Shown here: piece by piece, positions 16,832 to 23,722 of the stretch
How the letters are laid out: each line of letters opens with the position of its first letter
How positions within the stretch are numbered: the first letter of the stretch is position 1
Assembly: GCA_018058095.1 (NCBI GenBank)
Contig: JAGPCO010000053.1
Span: 1 to 47,504, forward strand
Length of the DNA stretch: 47,504 bases
Source: Kofleriaceae bacterium
Lineage (GTDB): Bacteria > Myxococcota_A > Polyangia > Haliangiales > Haliangiaceae
Direction of reading: 5' to 3'
Position numbers and translations under genes: made by a program
The notes under the pieces: model-generated
The model's input: only the letters and a program-made list of their open reading frames with translations
Databases searched by the model: none
Told to the model about the DNA's origin: nothing

Positions 16832-18168
16832 GGGGAGGGCGCTCTCGGTGCGGTGATCGCCGGGGCCACGACGGTCGGGTCGGTCGGGATGGTCAGGCTG
16901 GCCAGGGTGCCGCTCGGGGTCGACTCGAGCCCGAGCCCACCGCCGCGGCTCTCGACGAAGGCCCGGGCCAGGAAGACGCCCAGGCCCAGGCCGCGGCCGG
17001 GCTGCTTGGTGGTGAAGAACGGGTCGCCGACGCGGGCCAGCACATCGGCCGGGATCCCAGGGCCGTGGTCGCGTACGGTCAGGGTCAGGCCGGCGGGTCC
17101 GGTCGCGCCCTCGAGCACGACCGTGGCCTCGGCCGGGCTGGCATCGAGGCCGTTGCGGATGAGCGCCACCAGGGACTGCACCAGGGGCTCGACCGGCACC
17201 GCCTCGGCCAGCAGTCCGGGCGGGAGCCGGAGCTCGACCCGGTCGGCCCGCTCGCCGAGCTCGGCGCGGACCCGTTCGATCAGCTCGAGGCCGTGCAGCG
17301 GCGCCGGGCCCGACCCCGGCTCGGCGGCGCGCGCCGCCATCCGGTGCAGGATGTGCTGACAGCGGTCGACCTCGCGCTCGATCAGGGCGAGGTCCTCGGC
17401 CAGCGGCTCGCTGCCCGGGGCGGCGCGGGCGGCGCGGTGCGCCTCGTGCGCGGCCACCGAGATCGTCGCCAGCGGGCTGCCCAGCTCGTGGGCCGCGCCG
17501 GCGGCCAGGGTGGTCAACGCCGCCAGCCGGGCGTTGCGGGCGGCCGCCTCGCGCAGCGTCGCGATCTGCTCGCGCTGGGCGGCGATGGCGCGGGTGATGC
17601 GTCGCACGAAGAAGCCGGTCAGGCCGCTCGCCAGCACGAAGGCGATCCACATGCCCTCGAGGTGACCCATCCCGTGGTCCCCGGCCGGGCTGGACATCGC
17701 CGCGGTGTGGCCGGCGTGCAGGTGGGCCGCGGCCTCGCTGGCGGCCGCGGGCGCCGCGGCCGGGACCACGAACAGGAGGCCGTAGCCGACCACCGACAAC
17801 CCGGCGATGACCGAGGTCCAGGCCGCGCTCAGGACCAGCGCCGACAGCGTGATGTGGACCAGGAACAACACGGTGAACGGGTTGGACGGGCCACCCGACG
17901 CGGCCAGCTGGACCGTCAGCAGGGCGATGTCGAGCGCCAGCGTCAGCCCGGTGACCCAGGTGATGGGCAGCCAGCGCGGGATCCGCCCGATCGCCAGCGC
18001 GAGGTTGGACCCGACGCCGAGCGCCAGCGCCGCCCCGACCACCCACCAGCTCACCGCCGTCTTGAAGTGCCAGGCGACCGTGACCGCGACGGCTTCACAC
18101 ACCAGCAGCAGCCAGCGCAGGCGCACCAGCCACGGCAGCGTGACGTCGGGCTCGGCGTGGGCTGGCAC
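16828..18168 (-). CDS. regB: RegB/PrrB-family redox sensor histidine kinase
   Basis: A membrane histidine kinase of about 446 residues. Hydrophobic segments at about 16-33, 41-60, 67-90, 97-137 and 173-188 form the sensor. The family's quinone-associated motif GGPSNPF is at 92-98. The H-box is AAHELGSPLATI with H227, and C270 (DRCQHIL) matches the conserved redox Cys region of RegB, about 40 residues after the His. The ATPase boxes are RNGLDAS, DHGPGIP and GRGLGLGVFLAR. A loop at 149-173 is rich in His and Met (HLHAGH, then DHGMGHLEGM) and may bind metal. The GTG start at 18168 is chosen because upstream residues lack similarity. Confidence 0.9.
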   Translation of the reverse strand: MPAHAEPDVTLPWLVRLRWLLLVCEAVAVTVAWHFKTAVSWWVVGAALALGVGSNLALAIGRIPRWLPITWVTGLTLALDIALLTVQLAASGGPSNPFTVLFLVHITLSALVLSAAWTSVIAGLSVVGYGLLFVVPAAAPAAASEAAAHLHAGHTAAMSSPAGDHGMGHLEGMWIAFVLASGLTGFFVRRITRAIAAQREQIATLREAAARNARLAALTTLAAGAAHELGSPLATISVAAHEAHRAARAAPGSEPLAEDLALIEREVDRCQHILHRMAARAAEPGSGPAPLHGLELIERVRAELGERADRVELRLPPGLLAEAVPVEPLVQSLVALIRNGLDASPAEATVVLEGATGPAGLTLTVRDHGPGIPADVLARVGDPFFTTKQPGRGLGLGVFLARAFVESRGGGLGLESTPSGTLASLTIPTDPTVVAPAITAPRAPSP

Positions 18169-18237
18169 CGCGCCACCATTTCGCAGGAGCGTTCGCCCGG
18201 TCAAGCCAGCGCGCCGGTGGTGGTCACGGTTTCGCGG

Positions 18238-18258
18238 GGTGCGCAATTTCACCGCACC
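18238..18258. promoter_or_regulatory. GGTGCG-N9-CGCACC operator between regB and the DJ-1-like gene
   Basis: GGTGCG (18238-18243), spacer caatttcac and CGCACC (18253-18258). It lies 70 bases before the regB start and 90 before the divergent DJ-1-family gene. It has the same 6-bp arms and spacing as the site at 19231-19251. I infer autoregulation of regBA and co-regulation of the divergent gene. Confidence 0.65.
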
Positions 18259-18347
18259 GGGCCGCGCCGGGCCGCGCCGGGTCACCCGGCGGGGCTGGCG
18301 CAGACTGCGCCCATGACGAGGACCCCTCTGCCCGGTTCGGGCTGCCC

Positions 18348-19202
18348 ATGAATCGCCGCCAGCTGCTGCAGTGGGCCTCACTCGCGGCCGCCGCCCCCGT
18401 CGCCGCCTGCCGGGCCAGCGCCGGACCCGCCGCACCAGGGGCCGTGCCGGCGCTAGCCGCGCCCACCGCCGGCGCTGGCCATGGCGCTCATGCGCTGATG
18501 GCCGCGCCGGCCGGCCCCCCGCTGCAGATCGCGATGGTCGCGTACCCGCAGATGACCGCGCTCGACCTGGTCGGGCCCCAGCTCATGCTGGCCAGCCTCC
18601 TCGGCGTCGAGGTGCACGTCGTCGCCGCCAGCCGGGACCCGGTGCCCACCGACACCGGCCTGGCGCTGGTCCCGACCCGCACGTTCGCCGAGTGTCCGCC
18701 CGAGGTCGACGTGCTGTTCGTCGGTGGCGGTGCGACCGGGACGGTCGAGGCCATGCGGGATCCGGACCTGCTCGATCTGGTGGCCAGCCGCGGGGCGGGC
18801 GCACGCTGGGTCACCAGCGTGTGCACCGGCGCGCTCGTGCTGGGAGCGGCCGGGCTGCTGCGGGGGTATCGCGCGACCACCCACTGGGTCGCGCGCGAGG
18901 TCCTCGCCACCGTCGGCGCCACCGCGGTCGACGCCCGCGTCGTCACCGACCGCAATCGCATGACCGGCGCGGGGGTCAGCGCCGGGCTCGACCTCGGGCT
19001 GGCGCTGGCCATCGCCCTGCGCGGCGAGGCCTACGCCCGCGCCGTCGCACTCAATGCCGAGTACGCGCCGGCGCCACCGCTCGATGCCGGCAGTCCGGCC
19101 AGCGCCGGCGTCGACGCCACCTCGATGCTGCAGGCGATGTACGCCCCGCTCGTGGCCGCGATGACGTCGGCCGCGCAGGCCGCGTCGGTGCGCTGGGGCT
19201 GA
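18348..19202 (+). CDS. Secreted DJ-1/PfpI-family (isonitrile hydratase-like) lipoprotein
   Basis: A 284-residue protein of the class I glutamine-amidotransferase-like/DJ-1 superfamily. The core starts at about residue 59 (QIAMVAYPQMTALDLVGP). The nucleophile elbow is SVCTGALVLGAAGLL with C159, and THW follows at 178-180 as in isonitrile hydratase and related AraC-type regulators that lack the HTH. The N-terminus has MNRRQLLQ, a hydrophobic run and VAAC (C21), so it looks like an exported lipoprotein, possibly through Tat; this is unusual for a family that is mostly cytoplasmic. It is divergent from regBA and shares the operator at 18238. Confidence 0.8.
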   Translation: MNRRQLLQWASLAAAAPVAACRASAGPAAPGAVPALAAPTAGAGHGAHALMAAPAGPPLQIAMVAYPQMTALDLVGPQLMLASLLGVEVHVVAASRDPVPTDTGLALVPTRTFAECPPEVDVLFVGGGATGTVEAMRDPDLLDLVASRGAGARWVTSVCTGALVLGAAGLLRGYRATTHWVAREVLATVGATAVDARVVTDRNRMTGAGVSAGLDLGLALAIALRGEAYARAVALNAEYAPAPPLDAGSPASAGVDATSMLQAMYAPLVAAMTSAAQAASVRWG

Positions 19203-19230
19203 CGGCCACCGCGGCTGCGGCCTCGCCAGG

Positions 19231-19251
19231 GTGCGAAAATTCCACGCACCA
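19231..19251. promoter_or_regulatory. GGTGCG-N9-CGCACC operator upstream of the propeller lipoprotein
   Basis: GGTGCG (19231-19236), spacer aaaattcca and CGCACC (19246-19251), perfect arms. It lies 28 bases after the DJ-1-family stop and 34 before the ATG at 19286. It is the second exact instance of the site found upstream of regB. Confidence 0.65.
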
Positions 19252-19285
19252 CGGCGCGGCTCGGCCCGGCCCTGCATGGGCGTAG

Positions 19286-20392
19286 ATGGAGCGCATGTCC
19301 GCTCACGTTCACAGACGGCTCGCCTCGCCCGGGGCGTCGGCCCTGGCCCGCTCGCTCGGCGCGGTCGTCGCCATCGTCGCCGCCGCGGGCGGGTGTGGGG
19401 ACGATGGCGGCGCCGCGGCTGACGCGGCCGACGCCGACGCCGCGGCGGGCTGCGCCGGCGGCCAGCGCGACCTCGCGGTGCCGGCCGACGCGCCGTACGG
19501 CCTGGTGTTGACCCCGACCCACCTGTACTGGACCACCGCGATCCTCGACGGCGACAAGGGTGTGTGGCGGCTCGATCGGCGCGGCGGCGGGCCGGAGCGG
19601 GTCGCCACCAGCCGCCTGGAGATCGGCGTGGTGACGGTCGACGAGGGCGGCCGGCCGTACTGGATCGAGGCGGCGCCCTCGAAGCCCGGCGGCGGCGCGG
19701 TGATGACCCTCGACGATGCCGACCAGCCTCGGGTCCTGTACACGATCCCGCCAGGGGACTGGCTCGACGCGTTCGCCCTGGTCGTCGACGCCGACCGGGT
19801 GTACTGGCTCACCCACGACCTGGCCACCTTCACCGACCGCCTCATGGCCGCGCCCCGAGCCGGGCAGGGCACGCCGGCGATGCTCGGCTCGGCCGCCGTG
19901 CCGTTCGCGACCACCACCCGGCGCATGCGCGCCGACGCCGACGCGCTGTACTGGGGCTACGCCGGCGGCCAGGTGTTCCGCGCCCCGCGCGCCGGCGGCC
20001 GGACCGACACCGTGGTCGCCAGCGCCGACGGCCTGGGGGACTTCGTGCTCGCGGCCGGCGGCCTCTTCTTCATCAACCGCGACGCCGGCGGCAGCCTGCG
20101 CCGGGTCGACGCCCTCGGCGGCGCGCCGACGCTGGTGGCCGCCGACGTGGGCGCGCGCTTCGCGCTCGAGGCTCACCACGACCACCTGGTCGCCACCAGC
20201 AACGACGACCGCATCCTCGCCGTGCCGCTGGCTGGCGGGACCCCGCTCACCGTCGTCGATGGCGACGTCGGCAGCGCGGCCGGGCTCGCGGTCGACGACC
20301 TCGAGGTGTTCTGGGCCACCACCGCGACCGCCGCCGCGGGTGGTGCGGTGCGCGCGACCTGCACGCCGCCTGCGCTCGCAGGCGGCCGATGA
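19286..20392 (+). CDS. Beta-propeller-like secreted lipoprotein
   Basis: A 368-residue predicted lipoprotein (signal to about residue 32, lipobox AAGGC) with an Ala/Asp linker. The remainder has repeating LYWTT, VYWLTHD, LYWGYAGG, LFFIN and VFWATT strands spaced by about 45 residues, the pattern of DUF5050-type or YWTD-like propeller proteins found in many copies in myxobacterial genomes. Conserved catalytic residues are not seen; a binding or scaffold role at the cell surface is likely. An in-frame ATG at 19295 is an alternative start. It converges on the DUF2271 gene with only 8 bases between stops. Confidence 0.72.
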   Translation: MERMSAHVHRRLASPGASALARSLGAVVAIVAAAGGCGDDGGAAADAADADAAAGCAGGQRDLAVPADAPYGLVLTPTHLYWTTAILDGDKGVWRLDRRGGGPERVATSRLEIGVVTVDEGGRPYWIEAAPSKPGGGAVMTLDDADQPRVLYTIPPGDWLDAFALVVDADRVYWLTHDLATFTDRLMAAPRAGQGTPAMLGSAAVPFATTTRRMRADADALYWGYAGGQVFRAPRAGGRTDTVVASADGLGDFVLAAGGLFFINRDAGGSLRRVDALGGAPTLVAADVGARFALEAHHDHLVATSNDDRILAVPLAGGTPLTVVDGDVGSAAGLAVDDLEVFWATTATAAAGGAVRATCTPPALAGGR

Positions 20393-20400
20393 GGCACCCC

Positions 20401-21015
20401 TCACTCCAGCGTCAGGGTCACGCCGTGGAAGCTGGAGGCGTCGGGCGCGGTCACGCTGGCGCCGGCCTGGTCCTTGCGGAAGGCCACGGTCAGGTTTGGG
20501 CCGGCGCCGTTGCGGTCGGTCATCTCGAAGCGCACCCGGTAGTCGCCGTCGGCGACCTCGCACCCATCGACGGCGCTGAGGTCCCACGCCACGGGGTGGG
20601 CCATGTGGCTGCGCAGGGTCGGCCCGGTCACCGCGTCGACCCGGTTGCTGGCCGAGGCGGCTCGCCATGCGGTCAGGTGGCGGGCCCGGATCTGCCCCCA
20701 CTGCGCCACCGTCTTGACGAACACACCGGCCCCGCTCTCGATCCAGATCGCGCCGATGTTGCGCGGCTGGTAGCGGCCACCCGCGGCGGTGGTGGTCACG
20801 GTGATCGCCAGCCGGGCCAGGGGCGTGTCGCCCGCACACCCGCCACCGCCGCCATCGGCGCCGCCGCCCCCGGGGCCGGCGTCGGCGAACAGGTCGGTCG
20901 GCAGGCCCGCGCCGTCGCGGATCTCGTCGGCGTCGACCCCAGGCTGGGCACACGCGCCGGCGCTCAGCGCCAGGCTGCCCAGCAGCATTGACAGCGCCCG
21001 GGGGCGATGGTGCAT
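20401..21015 (-). CDS. DUF2271 lipoprotein
   Basis: A 204-residue predicted lipoprotein (MHHRPRALS then a hydrophobic run, lipobox AGAC) with a Gly-rich linker. The domain matches DUF2271: GAIWIESGAGVFVKTVAQWG, the following HLTAW, then VDAVTGPT, VAWDLSAVDG and GDYRVRFEMTDRNG. In other bacteria DUF2271 proteins occur with DUF3570, DUF4266, flavin-transferase or thioredoxin-like genes and are extracytoplasmic; the function is unknown. The ATG at 21015 gives a positively charged signal n-region. It would make the first codons overlap those of the divergent DUF3570 gene, so the ATG at 20988 remains possible. Confidence 0.75.
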   Translation of the reverse strand: MHHRPRALSMLLGSLALSAGACAQPGVDADEIRDGAGLPTDLFADAGPGGGGADGGGGGCAGDTPLARLAITVTTTAAGGRYQPRNIGAIWIESGAGVFVKTVAQWGQIRARHLTAWRAASASNRVDAVTGPTLRSHMAHPVAWDLSAVDGCEVADGDYRVRFEMTDRNGAGPNLTVAFRKDQAGASVTAPDASSFHGVTLTLE

Positions 21016-22164
21016 AGAGCCGTGGTGTACCGCATCGTGCCCTTCCTGGCGATGGTCCTCGCCGCCACCGTGACCGGCTGCGCCGCTGCCGCCCGGGTCC
21101 AGTCGGCCTCGACCGCGCTGTACGTGCGCCAGGACGACGACGCGACCCGGGTCATCTCGCCGCGCCTGGGCGCCGCCGCCGAGCTGACCGACGCCAGCAC
21201 GATCGAGGCGAGCTGGGAGGTCGACGCCTGGACCGGGGCCTCGATCGACGTGACCACGGCGGCGACCGAGGCCATCCACGAGGCGCGCACCGCCCTGACC
21301 CTGGGCGGCAGCTACCAGTGGGCCGACGTGGCGATGGGCGGCCTCGGCGACGCGGATCTCCGCCTGTCGGCCAGCTACCGGTCCTCCCTCGAGCACGACT
21401 ACCAGTCGCATGGTGGCGTGGTCGGCGCGGTGCTGGAGCTGGGCGAGAAGAACACCACGCTGGCCGGCTACGCGCTGGGCAGTCGCGACACCGTCGGACG
21501 CGCCGACGATCCCGAGTTCGCCCGCACGCAGTGGACGGCCGGTGGTCGCGTCGGCCTGACCCAGGTGCTCGATCCGCGTAGCCTGGTCGAGGTGACCTAC
21601 GATCTGCTCCACGTCGGCGGGTTCCAGGCCAGCCCGTATCGCTGGGTCGCGGTCGGCGGCATGGGCGTGTGCGCGGGCGACGCGCCGTACTGTCTGCCCG
21701 AGCAGGTGCCCGACGCGCGCGACCGCCACGCGGTGTCGGTGCGCGGCCGGCGCGCGCTGTCGTCGGCCTGGTCGACCGGGCTCGAGCTGCGCGGGTACCT
21801 CGACAGCTGGGGGGTCGGCTCGCTCACGGCCCAGCCCGACGTCGCCTGGCTGGCGACCGACACCGACACCCTCGATCTGCGGCTGCGCTACTACACCCAG
21901 GGCGAGGCCAGCTTCTACCGCCCGCGCTACTTCGCGCTGACCGACGCCGAGGGCTACCTCACCCGGGACCGCAAGCTGTCGGCGTTCTGGCAGGCCGAGG
22001 CTGGGTTGAGCTGGCGCCACCACCTCGAGCTGGGCCAGGCCCTGCGCCCGGCCGATCTCGGCCTGCGCGTCACCGCCAGCCGGCAGACCTTCCTGGCCTT
22101 CGTCGGCCTCGAGCAGGTCGACGCGCTCGAGGTGACCGTCTCGTTCGCGCTGCTCGGCGAGTGA
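21007..22164 (+). CDS. DUF3570 outer-membrane beta-barrel lipoprotein
   Basis: A 385-residue protein with a signal peptide and lipobox VTGC, then alternating amphipathic strands over its whole length. The opening STALYVRQDDDATRVISPRLG and the closing VSFALLGE match the DUF3570 family, which is predicted to form an outer-membrane barrel. The family travels with DUF4266 and DUF2271, both present here (23488-23709 and 20401-21015). The ATG at 21007 is used; a start at 21052 would leave no n-region for the signal peptide. The start lies only 9 bases from the divergent DUF2271 start, leaving no ordinary promoter space between them. Confidence 0.78.
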   Translation: MVHRAVVYRIVPFLAMVLAATVTGCAAAARVQSASTALYVRQDDDATRVISPRLGAAAELTDASTIEASWEVDAWTGASIDVTTAATEAIHEARTALTLGGSYQWADVAMGGLGDADLRLSASYRSSLEHDYQSHGGVVGAVLELGEKNTTLAGYALGSRDTVGRADDPEFARTQWTAGGRVGLTQVLDPRSLVEVTYDLLHVGGFQASPYRWVAVGGMGVCAGDAPYCLPEQVPDARDRHAVSVRGRRALSSAWSTGLELRGYLDSWGVGSLTAQPDVAWLATDTDTLDLRLRYYTQGEASFYRPRYFALTDAEGYLTRDRKLSAFWQAEAGLSWRHHLELGQALRPADLGLRVTASRQTFLAFVGLEQVDALEVTVSFALLGE

Positions 22165-22191
22165 GGCGCGGCCGACGAGCCGGCGCCCGGC

Positions 22192-22893
22192 TCAGGACGT
22201 ACGGCGGCGGCGTTCGGCCAGCGCCAGCGCCATCACCAGCGCGGCCAGGGGCAGCCCGGCCGTCCCGGTCGCCGCGCCGCAGCCGCCGCTGCTGGCGGGG
22301 TCACCGGCGCGGGTGGTGGTCACGCGCAGCTCGAGCACCGCGTCGCCGTCGGGCGTGGCCGACCCGTCGGACCGCACCACCCCGGCCGTGAGGTACAGCA
22401 CCGGTTCGTCGGGCGCCAGCATCTCGAGCACCACCTCGCTCGCGCCGCAGTCGCTGACCTCGACGATGCGGCGGATGCCGCGGGTGCGCAGGCCGGTCGC
22501 CAGCTCGCCGGTCGCGCTGCCCTCACAGCGCCCGGCCGGCGCCGGTGCCGGCAGCGTCACCCCGGCGTGGTCACCGGCCGAGGTCGACAGCTCGAGCTGC
22601 AGCGCGTGCGAGCCGAGCGACGCGTCCCACGACAGCCGCACCGAGTAGCGCTGGCCCGGCTCGAACGTGGTCGGAAAACCCTCCACCGTCAGCTCGGGAC
22701 GCCCGGCCGGCCGGTGACAGACCGCGCACGACAGGCCGTCGATGGGAGACCCGGTGAAGTGGCGACCACCGCCGCCGCCTTCGAGCGTCGGCGCGTCGTA
22801 TCGCTCGGGATCGGAGAACGCCCGCGCCAGCCCAGGCGCGGCCAGCACCAGCACCAGCACCACGGCCCGGCCGAGCCCGCTCGGCGCGCTCAC
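22192..22893 (-). CDS. Reeler-like haem protein with MYXO-CTERM-type tail
   Basis: A 233-residue exported protein. The signal peptide ends near ARA-FSDPE. A single haem-binding motif CAVCH follows at about residues 55-59, and the next strands (GFPTTFEPGQRYSVRLSW, then HALQLELSTSAG) resemble the Reeler/choice-of-anchor V domain. The tail GGCGAATG, hydrophobic stretch and ERRRR match the MYXO-CTERM sorting signal with its invariant Cys, so the protein is probably anchored at the cell surface. The GTG start at 22893 overlaps the TGA of the upstream cytochrome-like lipoprotein gene (GTGA). It converges on the DUF3570 gene with a 27-base gap. Confidence 0.75.
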   Translation of the reverse strand: MSAPSGLGRAVVLVLVLAAPGLARAFSDPERYDAPTLEGGGGGRHFTGSPIDGLSCAVCHRPAGRPELTVEGFPTTFEPGQRYSVRLSWDASLGSHALQLELSTSAGDHAGVTLPAPAPAGRCEGSATGELATGLRTRGIRRIVEVSDCGASEVVLEMLAPDEPVLYLTAGVVRSDGSATPDGDAVLELRVTTTRAGDPASSGGCGAATGTAGLPLAALVMALALAERRRRTS

Positions 22894-23363
22894 AGCCCGT
22901 CCTCCCCGACGGCCCAGGTCGCCAGGGTGATCCAGCGCGGGTCGTCTTCGCCGGTGAACGGCGCCTGCCCCCACCCGTCGTTGCCTTCATGACCGGCCCC
23001 ACCGGCCTCGACCGGCAACGGCTTGCGCAGCAGCGGCGAGCGCCGGGCGCCGTCCGGCCAGACCAGCATCGAGGTGGTGCGGCGGTAGCTCAGCGCCAGC
23101 TCCTCGGCGGTGGCCGGGGCGTACGGCTCGGTCGCGGGATCGAAGCGGGTCCGGCCCGGCCCGTACACGGCGAAGAAACGATCGGGGCTGCCGTGGCAGG
23201 CCGGGAAGGCGCACTGCGCAAGGAGGATGGGGTAGACGCGATCGGCGAAGCCCTGGCTCGAGGGTGACGGCACGTCGAGCGGCGCGGGCTCGACCGCACA
23301 CGCCCCCAGCACGGCGCTGGTCGCCATGGCGACGGTGGCGGCGACGGCGCGGGCAAGCTGCAT
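22890..23363 (-). CDS. Small cytochrome-like lipoprotein with a CX3CH motif
   Basis: A 157-residue predicted lipoprotein (MQLARAVAATVAM, lipobox LGAC). After a short linker comes FADRVYPILLAQCAFPACHG, the form seen in planctomycete- and myxobacteria-type PSCyt1-like domains where haem is expected at CxxxCH rather than CxxCH. The remainder (TSMLVWPDGARRSPLLRKPLP, then DDPRWITLATWA) has the usual late helix of these domains. It is translationally coupled to the Reeler-like haem protein and divergent from the DUF4266 gene. No Met axial ligand could be assigned. Confidence 0.75.
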   Translation of the reverse strand: MQLARAVAATVAMATSAVLGACAVEPAPLDVPSPSSQGFADRVYPILLAQCAFPACHGSPDRFFAVYGPGRTRFDPATEPYAPATAEELALSYRRTTSMLVWPDGARRSPLLRKPLPVEAGGAGHEGNDGWGQAPFTGEDDPRWITLATWAVGEDGL

Positions 23364-23487
23364 CGTGGCGCGGCATACCGCAGAACCGGCCCGGCCGGGA
23401 GTGCTCGCCGCCACCAGCCTGCGAGCGTGGGCCGACGGTCGGAAGTGCCTGGATGGTTCATTTCTCGGCATGGTAGGGTCGCGCACG

Positions 23488-23709
23488 ATGACGTCGCGCA
23501 GCTGGTCCGTCGCCTTGCTCGTGGCCGCCCTCTGCGCCGGGTCCGGCTGCGTGCGGGTCCGCGCGCACCAGCGCGAGACCCTGGCCCGTCCCGACATGGT
23601 CATGGGCGGTGCGCCGGAGTCGACCGCCGGCGAGCAGCACGCCCGCGCGTATCGCGAGGGGTCGATGGGTGGCGCCGAGGTCTCGAGCGGCGGCTGCGGC
23701 TGCAACTGA
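23488..23709 (+). CDS. DUF4266 small lipoprotein with a GGCGCN C-terminus
   Basis: A 73-residue predicted lipoprotein (lipobox GSGC). Its mature part fits DUF4266: VRAHQRETLARPDMVM, then HARAYREGSMGGAEVSSGG and a terminal GCGCN. The family is nearly always linked to DUF3570, whose gene is at 21007-22164, so a joint role is likely though unknown. The C-terminal Cys pair could bind metal or carry a modification. The ATG at 23488 was chosen because it starts the signal peptide directly. It ends 13 bases before the stop of the convergent peroxidase-like gene. Confidence 0.82.
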   Translation: MTSRSWSVALLVAALCAGSGCVRVRAHQRETLARPDMVMGGAPESTAGEQHARAYREGSMGGAEVSSGGCGCN

Positions 23710-23722
23710 GCCGCCTCGGTGG

